From Candidatus Poribacteria bacterium (GTDB lineage: Bacteria > Poribacteria > WGA-4E > WGA-3G): DNA of 64,000 nucleotides. The translations under genes were made by a program, and so were the position numbers. Numbering within the stretch: the first letter of the stretch is position 1; the number at the start of each line of letters is the position of its first letter. The stretch spans positions 62,001-126,000 of the forward strand of contig JAJDUH010000073.1 in the NCBI GenBank assembly GCA_022826805.1. The letters run 5' to 3'. The notes below the pieces were generated by a model, which saw only the letters and a list, made by a program, of their open reading frames with translations, was not told where the DNA came from and did no database searches. Shown one piece after another: positions 20,997 to 31,345 of this stretch.

Positions 20997-22961
20997 TTAT
21001 TCTTCAACAATTTCGCATTCTGGCAGTGAATCCAAAAATTGCTTTCCGTAATTTCGCGTCCTAATCCGTGGATCAAGTATTGCAACAATCCCGTTGTCTG
21101 TTTGCGTACGGATAAGCCTCCCAAATCCCTGTTTCAGTCGTAATATCGCTTCCGGTAAACTGAACTCAAAAAACTCGTTCCCGCCGCTCTCTTTTATCTG
21201 TTTTACGCGTGCCTCCATTACTGGATGCGTCGGGACCTCAAACGGAAGCCTTGTGATAATAACATTACTGAGTGCTTCGCCGCGAACATCAACACCTTCC
21301 CAGAAACTGGATGTCCCAAACAAAACCGAATCGGTATCCTCTCGAAACGCTTGAAGCATATCTGTCCGTGAGAGTTCGCCACCCTGTTTGAAGGTGCCAA
21401 GTCCAATTGCCTCAAGGTAGGGCGCTACGGCATCGTACACCTCGTCCATCATCTTGTAACTGGTAAATAAGACAAATGCTTTGCCATGGGTTAATTTCAA
21501 GTAGTGTTTGATTTTTTCTGTTACTGCTGGCACAAATTCGCTACTGTTCGGGTCTGGCATATACCGCGGTATGTGGATTTCTACCTGTTTCTTGAAATCA
21601 AATGGCGAATGCGCAAGTAATTCACGACATTCATCTATTCCAACCCGGTTTTTAAAGTAAGCAAAGTTGCGGTTAGTAGAAAGCGTAGCACTCGTCATCA
21701 CAACGCTATTTTTTACTGCGAAGAGGTGATCTTCCAGCATCTGGTTGACGTTTGCCGGCGTAGCATTTAGAAGGATGCGTGGTGTCCGTCCCCGCGTCGA
21801 GATTTCAGCCCAATAGACGTAATCTGAATCACTCTGCTCAATGATCATATCTAATTCATCGCGGAGCCGTTCGCAATAGCGGTGGTGCGCCGTAATTTCT
21901 TGTTCTTCGTCTTCTGTTGAGGTATTGTCACGAAGCTGTTTCAAGGTCTGTGCAATATTCCCAAGCGGCGTGTCTAATACATTCCTGACGAAATTCCTTG
22001 TGTGGATGCGCTGTGTAAGGGTAGGACCGTGCCCTTTGTCATTGACTTCTTCCATGGCGTCAATAATCGTGCGAAAAAGGGTATTTGCTTGGTCACGCGC
22101 TTCGTCGACTTCCGTCGTCAATTGCCGTGATTCAAATACTTTCGCCAGATTGGAAAGCGAGTCAAGAAGCCATTTGACGCGAGTATTACTAAAGTCGATA
22201 CTTGCGTGATTGGTTGCTGTCGCCTCTAAATGATGGGCTTCATCAATAATCAGGTAGTCGTAATCGGGTAAGACACCGAGTGCTTCCTCACTGTCTTTTC
22301 GGATGGCGAGGTCACTAAAGAGAAGATGGTGGTTCACGATAAGGAGATCTGCATCCTGCATCTCCCTACGGATTTTGAAATAGAAACAGGTATCGTAAGT
22401 TTCACACTGGCGTCCGAGACAATTATCTCTGTCAGATGCCACTTTATCCCAAACCTGGGGGTTCGGCTGCCACGGCAGATCAGCTGTGCTACCATCTGCT
22501 GTCAAATTTACCCATTCCTCAATTTCGGCGACCTCTTCAACTTCTTCTAATGTATCAAACAAGCCTCGCTCATAATTGAGCAAATTTTTGAGCCGTCTTC
22601 GCGAGAGGTAGTTGCGCCGTCCCTTTGCCAGCACTACGTTGAAATCGCGAGGGAGTATACGCTGCAGAAACGGAATATCTTTCGTAACAAGCTGCTCTTG
22701 TAAGCTGATAGTATTCGTTGAAATAACGACCTTCTGCTCTGCTTTAAGCGCGAGGGAAATTGCCGGAATTAGATACGCAAAACTTTTGCCAACACCCGTC
22801 CCAGCCTCAACAATCAAATGTTCAGCATCTATCAACGCACGAGCCACTTCGTGTGCCATCTGTAGTTGTTCTTGGCGGAACTCATATCCATCAAGATGTT
22901 GCGATATGAGACCGCCATGACTAAAGATTTCTCTGAGCGTAAGGGAAGGTGATGATTTCAT
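20997..22961 (-). CDS. dinG: DinG-family ATP-dependent helicase
   Basis: VEAGTGVGKSFAYLIPA, DEAHH, 4-Cys Fe-S region, GFGRLIRTQTD. Confidence 0.92.
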   Translation of the reverse strand: MKSSPSLTLREIFSHGGLISQHLDGYEFRQEQLQMAHEVARALIDAEHLIVEAGTGVGKSFAYLIPAISLALKAEQKVVISTNTISLQEQLVTKDIPFLQRILPRDFNVVLAKGRRNYLSRRRLKNLLNYERGLFDTLEEVEEVAEIEEWVNLTADGSTADLPWQPNPQVWDKVASDRDNCLGRQCETYDTCFYFKIRREMQDADLLIVNHHLLFSDLAIRKDSEEALGVLPDYDYLIIDEAHHLEATATNHASIDFSNTRVKWLLDSLSNLAKVFESRQLTTEVDEARDQANTLFRTIIDAMEEVNDKGHGPTLTQRIHTRNFVRNVLDTPLGNIAQTLKQLRDNTSTEDEEQEITAHHRYCERLRDELDMIIEQSDSDYVYWAEISTRGRTPRILLNATPANVNQMLEDHLFAVKNSVVMTSATLSTNRNFAYFKNRVGIDECRELLAHSPFDFKKQVEIHIPRYMPDPNSSEFVPAVTEKIKHYLKLTHGKAFVLFTSYKMMDEVYDAVAPYLEAIGLGTFKQGGELSRTDMLQAFREDTDSVLFGTSSFWEGVDVRGEALSNVIITRLPFEVPTHPVMEARVKQIKESGGNEFFEFSLPEAILRLKQGFGRLIRTQTDNGIVAILDPRIRTRNYGKQFLDSLPECEIVEE

Positions 22962-23046
22962 ATCTTATGTTCTACTAAATCCATCTCGGTTGTTGGTGAG
23001 GGCAGGAGAAAATTAAACCGTATCAAGTGAGATTTTTCTCCTCCCT

Positions 23047-24387
23047 TTAATCATTTAACTTCACAGTTATCTTTTCTATGCCGTGACTACTTTTCACCTC
23101 AAGGATAATCTCTCCAAGTTCCTGCCCCATCTGCAGAAGCGCATCAAAATCCTGAGCACTCCTAACACTTTTTCCATCAACTGTAATAATGAGGGCACCG
23201 CGCGGAATAGGGCTCCTTTCTGTGACCATGTCAACAATGACGCCACGATCTTCGTCGGTCAAGTATGTATATCTTTCAGAGTCCCCCTTTTCCAACTTGC
23301 GAACCGTCAATCCAAGCCGCTTCCACGCCACTGAGTCGTTGCCAACCGATCTGCCTGCTTGTAGCGAAGGCATTTCAGCTATTGTTACAGTAAAGGTCCG
23401 TTCATGACCCTTCCGGAGGACTGTTATCTGTGAGTCCTTACCGACTTGAGAATCAGCAATCCACATTTTGAATTCGTTGACATCGCTTACTCTCTGCCCA
23501 TTGTATTTGACAATGATGTCGTCTCTCTGCAGTCCGCCAAGGTGTGCAGGCATATTTTTTAAAACACTCCGAACTCGAATGCCTTGTGTGATTTCTTCCA
23601 TACGAATTCCAAGAAAACCTCGTATGATTTTTCCGTGTGTGAGCAGTTGGGTCCCAATCTTTACAACAAGGTTGCTGGCAATGGCAAATCCGGCACCGGC
23701 TCTAACCGCTTGGGTTGCCGGTGTATTATCGGCTCGTCGTATTAACGCGTTGATCCCAATCACTTCACCATGGATGTTCAACAGCGGACCGCCGCTGTTT
23801 CCAGTGTTAATCCAAGCATCCGTTTGAATAAAATCTTGATACCGAATAATACCCGCATCTGGAAGGAGTGTGCGTCCTTTCCCACTCACAATACCGGTTG
23901 TCACCGTGTGATTGAGTTGAAACGGATTTCCAATAGCAATAGCGAATTGTCCAACCTGAACCTGTTCTGAATCTGCTAACCTAAGCACCGGCAGCTCTTC
24001 CTCTGAATTAATTTTTAAAACAGCAATATCTGTAGGTGGGTCTGTCCCAATTAACTTTGCTTCAAACTCGCGTCCGCCTAATAATTGCACCTTGATTGCT
24101 GCTGCCCCTTTCACGACGTGGTCGTTCGTGAAAATAAAGCCAGCTTTCTGAAAGATAAATCCAGAACCTTCTTGCCGGGTAGGCTTTCCTTCGTCCCAGC
24201 GTACAGCGCTCACACCAACGATAGCGGGCGTGCTCCGTTTTGCAACGTTTACAAACGCATTTTCGATCGAATCTAACAGTTGGACATCCGTCGGTTGAGT
24301 GTGTCTGATGCCACACGAGGAAAAGATAACACTCACACTAACAAGAAAAATTATCAAACGAGAGCAGACATAGATATTTTTTTTCAT
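23047..24387 (-). CDS. HtrA/DegP-type serine protease with PDZ domains, lipoprotein-like N-terminus
   Basis: FTNDHVV / TDIAVLKI / GNSGGPLLN triad; PDZ segments; FSSCG lipobox. Confidence 0.93.
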   Translation of the reverse strand: MKKNIYVCSRLIIFLVSVSVIFSSCGIRHTQPTDVQLLDSIENAFVNVAKRSTPAIVGVSAVRWDEGKPTRQEGSGFIFQKAGFIFTNDHVVKGAAAIKVQLLGGREFEAKLIGTDPPTDIAVLKINSEEELPVLRLADSEQVQVGQFAIAIGNPFQLNHTVTTGIVSGKGRTLLPDAGIIRYQDFIQTDAWINTGNSGGPLLNIHGEVIGINALIRRADNTPATQAVRAGAGFAIASNLVVKIGTQLLTHGKIIRGFLGIRMEEITQGIRVRSVLKNMPAHLGGLQRDDIIVKYNGQRVSDVNEFKMWIADSQVGKDSQITVLRKGHERTFTVTIAEMPSLQAGRSVGNDSVAWKRLGLTVRKLEKGDSERYTYLTDEDRGVIVDMVTERSPIPRGALIITVDGKSVRSAQDFDALLQMGQELGEIILEVKSSHGIEKITVKLND

Positions 24388-24463
24388 TAGATTTCCTTTG
24401 CGCGTAGGTAGCGATATAGAGCGACCTATCGTGTTTCTTTACAGTTCCGCGATGTATTGATAT

Positions 24464-24484
24464 GGCGCGGTTTCCAACCGCGCC
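24464..24484. repeat. Palindromic REP-like element GGCGCGGTT-TCC-AACCGCGCC
   Basis: Perfect 9-bp inverted repeat, intergenic. Confidence 0.75.
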
Positions 24485-24513
24485 TACGCATGATAAATTG
24501 TACTTTGGGGCTT

Positions 24514-26331
24514 TTAGTCCACTGCTTCGTCTGGATTATCAGCTGAAAGATCCTCACCACGATGTAAACGGAGCGCAAGGTTCGCTGTCTGCCGGCGTGC
24601 CCGTGCTGTGGGAGCATGTGCAGCAAGATAACGTGATGCCGCTACAAGGGTCAGCTGCGCCCGGGCTTCGTCTAACTCATCCGCTTGCTGGAAAGCCGCC
24701 TCTAACATCTGGAAGGAATGGAATTCGGCATCTTCTCGTAGAAGAATATGACCCAGTTTTTCTAACAGCGCCTCGCGTGGATGTCCAAGGGATAAGTATC
24801 TATAGATGTACATGCCAGCCTTATCCGCTTGTGCTTGTGTGTCAAGAAGCATGACAAACTCTTCCAAGAGCGCATCAGCATCTGTCGGAAGCGTCTCGGT
24901 GTCCCGACGATGTTGTGGTAAACGCGCCGCTGGCATGTTAAACCAGCGATCGAAGTAGATAGCTATTGCCCCGTGGAAAATACCTCTAATAATCTCTACT
25001 GAAGGTGCGCGCTTAGCACACTGATGGAGCGCGTTACAGTAAGTGTAAGTGTGCAAAACCGCAATCCAGTCCCCGAATTCGTTTTTCGTATGAAATTGTG
25101 CGATACGCAGTGCTGCTGCGTAAGTGAGTGTCTGCGTCAACTCCGTTAATGTCGCCCCATCTTGAATAGCGGATTTGAGGGTATCTATTGTTTCAAGTGG
25201 GTCATCAGCAAGCAGCATCTTGACCAAGGCATCGCTACCAGTCCATGTCTGGTCTTTGCCTTCTGCCACAAGTGCTTCGAGTTCGTCAAATGTTTCTCTT
25301 AGCACTGGAACGAAGTCGATAGGACTCCGCCATCGGTTCTGTTCTTCAGCACGTGATGAGCTGGCTAACATCCCGACGAGCGTCGGTATAACTTCGTCGG
25401 CTTTTTCCCAACCGATGCGTTCGAGAAGCTCAAAGGCTTTATTGATGAAATCGAGTGTATGACCACCATCTCGATAAAAGTGGTCTGTCGCCGCTGCTAC
25501 CATCATATCACAAACTTGTGTTTCCGTCGCGCCATTGGCAATCGCTGTTAGAATCGTGCGTTCAGCACCATCGGCGTTCCGTACCTCAATGAAATAGCGA
25601 AACCATGTCTTCAATTGTGGTAGCGAGTGGGTATCAGTTTCGAGTTCTGAAAGGGCAATGCGTGGTGCCGATGCCGAAGTTTCATCAGATACATGGAGCA
25701 AGCCTTGATAAAGAGCGAGCACCTTATCGGCATCCGATAGTTTTCCCGCGACATTCGCCATGCAAGTGAGAATTGTCATGGCAGGTCCCCAGCCGGCGCG
25801 CCTGCCCCGCGCCCCATAAAGTGCTCCGACTTCAACAATAGCGTCAGGGGCGGTGCCGAGTGAACGGAGCGCAATAACGGATTTCGCAAGAATAAGGTTA
25901 ATGCTCTGCTCAAGACCTTCGCCGAGCCGTTCTTTCCATCGCTCAATAGCATTTGCACCATTCGCACTCACAGCGACGTAGACTTTGCCATCTCGGACTT
26001 CGATAGGATAAGGCTGCACATCGTCTGCGAACGGGTGAAAGGTACAACCACTCGCCAAGTCAAACATTGCATGATGCCAATGGCAAATCAGGATACCATC
26101 GTGGACGCTGCCGCGGTTGAGGGGATACCCCATGTGCGGGCAACGGTTGTCCACTGCGAAAATTTTGCCATCACTTTTTGCGAGTGCAATGGACTGCCCA
26201 GAAACGTTTACAGCAATAATCCCGTCGTCAGGAATCTCTGCAACTTTTGCGCATTCAATAAACTCAGCCTTACTATCATCGGCTTGCCAGCTGTGCGCTA
26301 AGTGTTCAGCCATTGTTCCGTCCTCCTGCAT
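24514..26331 (-). CDS. Rieske [2Fe-2S] domain protein with large alpha-helical C-terminal region
   Basis: CPHMGYPLNRGSVHDGILICHWHHAMFDLASG. Confidence 0.85.
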   Translation of the reverse strand: MQEDGTMAEHLAHSWQADDSKAEFIECAKVAEIPDDGIIAVNVSGQSIALAKSDGKIFAVDNRCPHMGYPLNRGSVHDGILICHWHHAMFDLASGCTFHPFADDVQPYPIEVRDGKVYVAVSANGANAIERWKERLGEGLEQSINLILAKSVIALRSLGTAPDAIVEVGALYGARGRRAGWGPAMTILTCMANVAGKLSDADKVLALYQGLLHVSDETSASAPRIALSELETDTHSLPQLKTWFRYFIEVRNADGAERTILTAIANGATETQVCDMMVAAATDHFYRDGGHTLDFINKAFELLERIGWEKADEVIPTLVGMLASSSRAEEQNRWRSPIDFVPVLRETFDELEALVAEGKDQTWTGSDALVKMLLADDPLETIDTLKSAIQDGATLTELTQTLTYAAALRIAQFHTKNEFGDWIAVLHTYTYCNALHQCAKRAPSVEIIRGIFHGAIAIYFDRWFNMPAARLPQHRRDTETLPTDADALLEEFVMLLDTQAQADKAGMYIYRYLSLGHPREALLEKLGHILLREDAEFHSFQMLEAAFQQADELDEARAQLTLVAASRYLAAHAPTARARRQTANLALRLHRGEDLSADNPDEAVD

Positions 26332-26436
26332 TATCTTTGTTTCCGTGTAGCCTATTTTAGCACAGTTTTAGGGAATATGTCAACCCTTTTTCACTACCGC
26401 AGTAGGATCATTTAGTTTTCGAGTAAAAGGGACAAA

Positions 26437-26470
26437 AAGTCCCCCTGATAAGGGGGATTTAGGGGGTTAA
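26437..26470. repeat. Dispersed repeat AAGTCCCCCTGATAAGGGGGATTTAGGGGGTTAA (copy 1)
   Basis: Matches split copy at 33093-33159. Confidence 0.8.
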
Positions 26471-26572
26471 AAATGAGAAATTTCATACTCCATGCTAAAT
26501 TGGCACAAAAAATATCTACATACATAAAGTAAATATATAAACTAAATAGCCCTATCCGCAATCGTTGGTGTC

Positions 26573-26601
26573 TTGACTTGGAAGCCGATTTATGGTATAA
26601 T
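26573..26601 (+). promoter_or_regulatory. Sigma70-like promoter TTGACT-N17-TATAAT for hsdM
   Basis: Near-consensus, 17-bp spacer, 31 nt before ATG. Confidence 0.75.
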
Positions 26602-26632
26602 ACTCCCAATCTCACAAGCAAAGGATTTAGGT

Positions 26633-28657
26633 ATGGCAATAAAGAAATCACAACTCTACGCATCGCTCTGGCAAAGCTGCGACGAACTCCGAGGCGGGAT
26701 GGATGCCTCACAATACAAAGACTACATTCTGACCCTCCTCTTCATGAAATACGTTTCTGACAAAGCCGACAGCGATCCCGACTCACTCATTATTGTTCCC
26801 GATGGCGGCGGATTCATCGATATGGTCAATCTCAAAGGTGATAAAGAGATTGGAGATAAAATCAACAAAATTATCAGCAAACTCGCCGAAGAAAATGACC
26901 TCAAAGGCGTTATTGATCAGGCGGATTTCAACGATGACAGCAAACTCGGCAGAGGCAAAGAGATGCAGGATCGACTCTCAAAATTAGTCGCTATATTTGA
27001 GAGCCTCGATTTCCGAGCGAACCGAGCTGAAGGAGACGACCTCTTAGGCGATGCGTATGCATACCTCATGCGGCACTTCGCCACCGAATCCGGCAAAAGC
27101 AAGGGGCAATTCTACACACCCGCTGAAGTCTCCCGCATCATGGCGCAGGTTATTGGCATCGGTACTGACACCCAGCAGGATGAAACGATTTACGATCCCG
27201 CTTGCGGCTCCGGTTCGTTACTAATCCGGGCTGCGGACGCGGCACCGCGTGGGCTGAGTATCTATGGACAGGAAAAGGACAATGCCACTTACGCACTGGC
27301 GCGGATGAACATGATCCTTCACGGCGATGAGACGGCAGAACTGAAACATGGCAATACGCTGTCTGCACCGGAATTTAAAGACGAACATGGACTGAAAACG
27401 TTCGACTTTGCTGTTGCCAATCCACCTTTTTCTGACAAAGCCTGGACCAACGGGCTGAATTCAGATAACGACATTTATAACCGTTTTGAATACGGCGTTC
27501 CGCCCGCCAAAAATGGCGATTATGCGTTCCTGCTCCACTTCATCACCTCCCTTAAGAGCAGAGGCAAAGGCGCAATCATCTTACCCCATGGAGTGCTGTT
27601 CCGCGGCAACAGAGAGGCAGACATCCGCCGAGAACTCATTCGCCGCCGTTATATCAAAGGCATCATCGGTCTACCCGCAAATCTGTTTTACGGCACGGGT
27701 ATCCCCGCGTGTATCCTCGTGATTGACAAGGAGAACGCCCACGTCCGCACGGGTATCTTCATGATAGATGCGAGCAAGTGGTTCCTCAAGGATGGCAACA
27801 AAAACCGACTCCGCGCCCAAGACATTCATAAAATCGTCTCCGTATTCAATGCTCAAAAGGAACTATCGCGCTACTCGCGCATGGTGCCACTCTCTGAAAT
27901 CGCTGACCCAGCGAACGACTATAACCTCAATATCCCGCGCTATATTGATACCAGCGAACCCGAAGACCTCCACAACCTCAGCGCACATCTCAACGGCGGT
28001 ATCCCCGATACCGACATCGACGCACTCAACAACTATTGGACTGTCTTTCCGACACTCCGTAACGCCTTGTTTAAAGCCAACGGTAGACCCGGATACAGCG
28101 ATCCGCTGGTAGAAACACAGGAGATAAAAATGACGATTCTCACCCATGGCGAGTTTGTATCTTACCAGCAGCGCGTTGATGCTGTCTTTCAGGCATGGCG
28201 TGAGGCACACGAACCGCTCCTGTTCGGTATTGATGACGATACGGTTCCAAGAAAGATTGTTGAGACGTTATCGGAGGACCTTCTCACCTGTTTCAGAGAT
28301 CTGCCGCTCCTTGACCCGTATGATGTCTATCAAAAACTCATGGATTATTGGGACGAAGTTATGCAGGACGATGTCTACCTCATCGCTGCCGATGGATGGA
28401 TCGAAGCATCGAAACCGCGCGAGGTTATTCAGGACAGACAGGTAAAGGAGACACCCGACCTCACCATCAAAAAGAACAAGTACAAGATGGACCTAATTCC
28501 GCCAGCGTTGATCGTTGCACGCTATTTCGCTGCTGAGCAAGCTGCTATTGAGATGTTACAAACCAAGCAAGCGACTGCGGAGAGTGAATTGGCGGAATAC
28601 ATCGAGGAACACGCCGGTGAGGACGGATTGCTCGCCGAGGCTACTACCGATAGATAA
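26633..28657 (+). CDS. hsdM: Type I R-M methyltransferase subunit, C-terminally truncated by frameshift
   Basis: DPACGSGSLLIRA, NPPF; ends LLAEATTDR* at GATAGATA. Confidence 0.93.
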   Translation: MAIKKSQLYASLWQSCDELRGGMDASQYKDYILTLLFMKYVSDKADSDPDSLIIVPDGGGFIDMVNLKGDKEIGDKINKIISKLAEENDLKGVIDQADFNDDSKLGRGKEMQDRLSKLVAIFESLDFRANRAEGDDLLGDAYAYLMRHFATESGKSKGQFYTPAEVSRIMAQVIGIGTDTQQDETIYDPACGSGSLLIRAADAAPRGLSIYGQEKDNATYALARMNMILHGDETAELKHGNTLSAPEFKDEHGLKTFDFAVANPPFSDKAWTNGLNSDNDIYNRFEYGVPPAKNGDYAFLLHFITSLKSRGKGAIILPHGVLFRGNREADIRRELIRRRYIKGIIGLPANLFYGTGIPACILVIDKENAHVRTGIFMIDASKWFLKDGNKNRLRAQDIHKIVSVFNAQKELSRYSRMVPLSEIADPANDYNLNIPRYIDTSEPEDLHNLSAHLNGGIPDTDIDALNNYWTVFPTLRNALFKANGRPGYSDPLVETQEIKMTILTHGEFVSYQQRVDAVFQAWREAHEPLLFGIDDDTVPRKIVETLSEDLLTCFRDLPLLDPYDVYQKLMDYWDEVMQDDVYLIAADGWIEASKPREVIQDRQVKETPDLTIKKNKYKMDLIPPALIVARYFAAEQAAIEMLQTKQATAESELAEYIEEHAGEDGLLAEATTDR

Positions 28658-29096
28658 AGGCAGCATCACGAAGTCCAGTGTGCAGGCACGGCTCAAAGCA
28701 CTCACACCCGATTTGACAACGCTTCACGAGGCACAAGACGGCAACGACGCTGAATGGGATGCCCTTCAACACTGCCTATCGCTAATTGATGCGAAGTCCA
28801 AAGTAGATAAAGTGGTAAAAGATGCCCAACTCGATCTCGATAAGCAGGTGCTGGCTCACTATGCTAAGCTCACCGAGGGCGAAATCAAGACGCTTGTGGT
28901 TGAGGATAAATGGTTTGCCAGTATCCAATCGGCGATTGAAAGTGAAGTCCAGCGAGTGATCCAGGCATTGGCAGGGCGTGTAAGAGAACTTGAGAAACGC
29001 TATGCACATCGTTTGCCGGACTTGGAGCAGGAGGTGGAAGCGTTTAGCGCGAAGGTAACGGCACATTTACGAGAGATGGGAGTTGATTGGGAATGA
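28653..29096 (+). pseudogene. hsdM: Out-of-frame C-terminal part of HsdM
   Basis: DKGSITKSSVQARLKALTPDLTTLHEAQDGNDAEWDALQ... continues HsdM in +1 frame. Confidence 0.85.
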
Positions 29097-30337
29097 CCAT
29101 CGAAAGAACAGGTGGCAACACTCCAGAATGGAAAACGAAGCTGTTAGGGGATATTGTCTCAATTCGTAACCAGAAAGTCCTGCCTTCAAACGTTAGTGCT
29201 GATACGCCTTGTGTAGAACTTGAGCACATCGGATCAAACGATGGACGGTTGTTGGAAAGATCAACTGCGGAATACTCAACATCATCAAAATATCGTTTCT
29301 TGGCTGGCGATGTTCTTTTCGGTCGTTTACGTTCATATCTTCGGAAATTCTGGTTAGCTGACTGCGACGGTATATGTACGACTGAGATATGGCCATTGAT
29401 GGTAGATACTGAGCAGATAGACAGTAGATTTCTACATGCCATCGTTCAAAGCGAGCAATTCTTTGCAATGGCGAATCTTTCTTACGGAACGCATATGCCG
29501 CGCGCTGATTGGGCGATAATGCGTAACTTCACGGTTATGCTACCTGAAATCCAAGAACAACATGCTATCGCCGAGGCATTGTCCGATGTGGATGGATTGC
29601 TCAACGCCTTGGAGGCACTGATCGCGAAGACGCAGGCGATCAAACAAGCCGCTATGCAGCAACTCCTGACGGGTAAAACTCGCCTGCCAGGGTTTAGTCG
29701 GGCGTGGGAAACAGTACAGATGGGACAAATGGGTTCAATTTATGGCGGATTATCTGGTAAAACCAAGAAAGATTTTGAAGGTGGAAATGCGCGTTATGTG
29801 ACGTTTCTGGGTGTATTGGAAAATGTTATTCTCGATATACGCCATACAGAGCGTGTCCATGTAGGTCCAAGGGATTCACAAAACTGTGTTATGAAAGGGG
29901 ATTTACTATTCAACGCTTCATCGGAAACGCCAGAGGACCTCGCAATAAGTGCGGTTATGGGGGAACAATTAGATAACATGTATCTAAACAGTTTTTGTTT
30001 TGGTTTCCGAATTCATGATAAGGACAAATATGTTCCGTTGTTCTTTGCTTACTTTTTCAGAGGAAATGTAGGGCGAGACATTATGAATGCATTAGCACAA
30101 GGTGCCACGCGATACAATATGTCAAAGAGCCACTTCCGCGCTTTAGAGCTTTCCATTCCATCTGGTGCCGAACAATATGCAATTGCCTCTGTTCTCTCCG
30201 ACATGGATGCCGAGATTGCCGCGTTGGAACAGCGTCGGGACAAAACCCGCGCCATCAAACAGGGGATGATGCAGCAGCTCCTCACAGGACGGGTGCGGTT
30301 GTCTGAATCGCGGATTTGCACGGATGACACGGATTAA
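29093..30337 (+). CDS. hsdS: Type I R-M specificity subunit, two TRDs
   Basis: Two conserved repeats AIKQAAMQQLLTGKTRLPGF and AIKQGMMQQLLTGRVRL; ATGA overlap with HsdM tail. Confidence 0.93.
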   Translation: MTIERTGGNTPEWKTKLLGDIVSIRNQKVLPSNVSADTPCVELEHIGSNDGRLLERSTAEYSTSSKYRFLAGDVLFGRLRSYLRKFWLADCDGICTTEIWPLMVDTEQIDSRFLHAIVQSEQFFAMANLSYGTHMPRADWAIMRNFTVMLPEIQEQHAIAEALSDVDGLLNALEALIAKTQAIKQAAMQQLLTGKTRLPGFSRAWETVQMGQMGSIYGGLSGKTKKDFEGGNARYVTFLGVLENVILDIRHTERVHVGPRDSQNCVMKGDLLFNASSETPEDLAISAVMGEQLDNMYLNSFCFGFRIHDKDKYVPLFFAYFFRGNVGRDIMNALAQGATRYNMSKSHFRALELSIPSGAEQYAIASVLSDMDAEIAALEQRRDKTRAIKQGMMQQLLTGRVRLSESRICTDDTD

Positions 30338-30416
30338 CGCGGATTGGCCGGACTTGGTGTTTGTTACGTCTTTTGTCTGAATCGGGATTTACAGGATTAG
30401 AGGATTTTCAGGATTT
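30301..30416. repeat. Two imperfect copies of a TCTGAATCG-GGATTTACAGGATT-like dispersed repeat
   Basis: 30301-30345 and 30375-30416; first copy supplies the hsdS stop. Confidence 0.6.
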
Positions 30417-30447
30417 GTTGGGTTTCGCTTCGCTCTACCCAACCTAC
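30417..30447. repeat. REP-like palindrome GTTGGGT-N13-ACCCAAC
   Basis: Perfect 7-bp arms; same family as 51644-51744. Confidence 0.65.
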
Positions 30448-30513
30448 GAGTTTGCTTAAATTAGAATAGATAAATTAAAAAATAACCTGTGCCAAAGGAC
30501 GTTCCGGCACTTT

Positions 30514-31107
30514 ATGAAAAGGGATTATTATATGCATTTTGACTCGTCTTTTGATCCAGAAAAAACTCCCGGTATCGGTCAATTAATCTTAGTTAGTATG
30601 AATTCGAGTGAAGATTCCCGTAAAAAGTACGATGAAATATTTGCAGACGTGGAAGGATTATCACGCGTTTATTGTGCTGTACGCGATGAACTTGTAGACG
30701 CTTATAGAATATGGAGCATTTATGGACGTCCTTATACAAGTAATTTCACCCTTATGAATAGTAGAGAACGGGAAGAACGTATTGATTTATTAGCTCTCTG
30801 GACAGAAGTTCTGACCTTAAGAGCAGTTAGACTCACAGACAAATCTAAATCTCACGAACCCGTATCTGTTGTTCAATTTCTCGAACTTGATTTAGATGCT
30901 AATCTAAAAAAGAAGGTAGAAGATTTAATAAAAATTGCCAGAGATAAAACTAAACCGCTACGTACAGTAAGAGATAAATTTATAGGGCACAAAGATTTTG
31001 ATGTAGTGGATGAAAAAATAAATATTGGATATACCATACATGACATAGCGGATATTTTGGAATCAATTGGGGAATATTTTAAGATGTATCCGGGACCATT
31101 ACGCTAA
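30514..31107 (+). CDS. HEPN-like (AbiU2-like) protein
   Basis: All-helical 197 aa, RDKFIGHKD fits HEPN R-x5-H motif. Confidence 0.55.
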   Translation: MKRDYYMHFDSSFDPEKTPGIGQLILVSMNSSEDSRKKYDEIFADVEGLSRVYCAVRDELVDAYRIWSIYGRPYTSNFTLMNSREREERIDLLALWTEVLTLRAVRLTDKSKSHEPVSVVQFLELDLDANLKKKVEDLIKIARDKTKPLRTVRDKFIGHKDFDVVDEKINIGYTIHDIADILESIGEYFKMYPGPLR

Positions 31108-31197
31108 TGACGACACTCACATAAGTTTTGAACTTGGGTATAGCCCTCTTGAGAAAATCAGGTATTAATAAAATAATAAGGAAGAAGGCAGTGAATA

Positions 31198-31239
31198 AAG
31201 CACGCCCAAGCTCTCTTGAAGGGTCAGGCGTGCTTTTTT
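31198..31239 (+). terminator. Intrinsic terminator
   Basis: AAGCACGCC ... GGCGTGCTT followed by T-run. Confidence 0.75.
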
Positions 31240-31345
31240 CTTGCGAAAGCACATTTTTTAGGGTATCATAAATGAGCGGATTGCAACATACGGCATAGTT
31301 GAACGTCAAGAAACCACATCTATTATGAACACCCGGACTGCCGTC

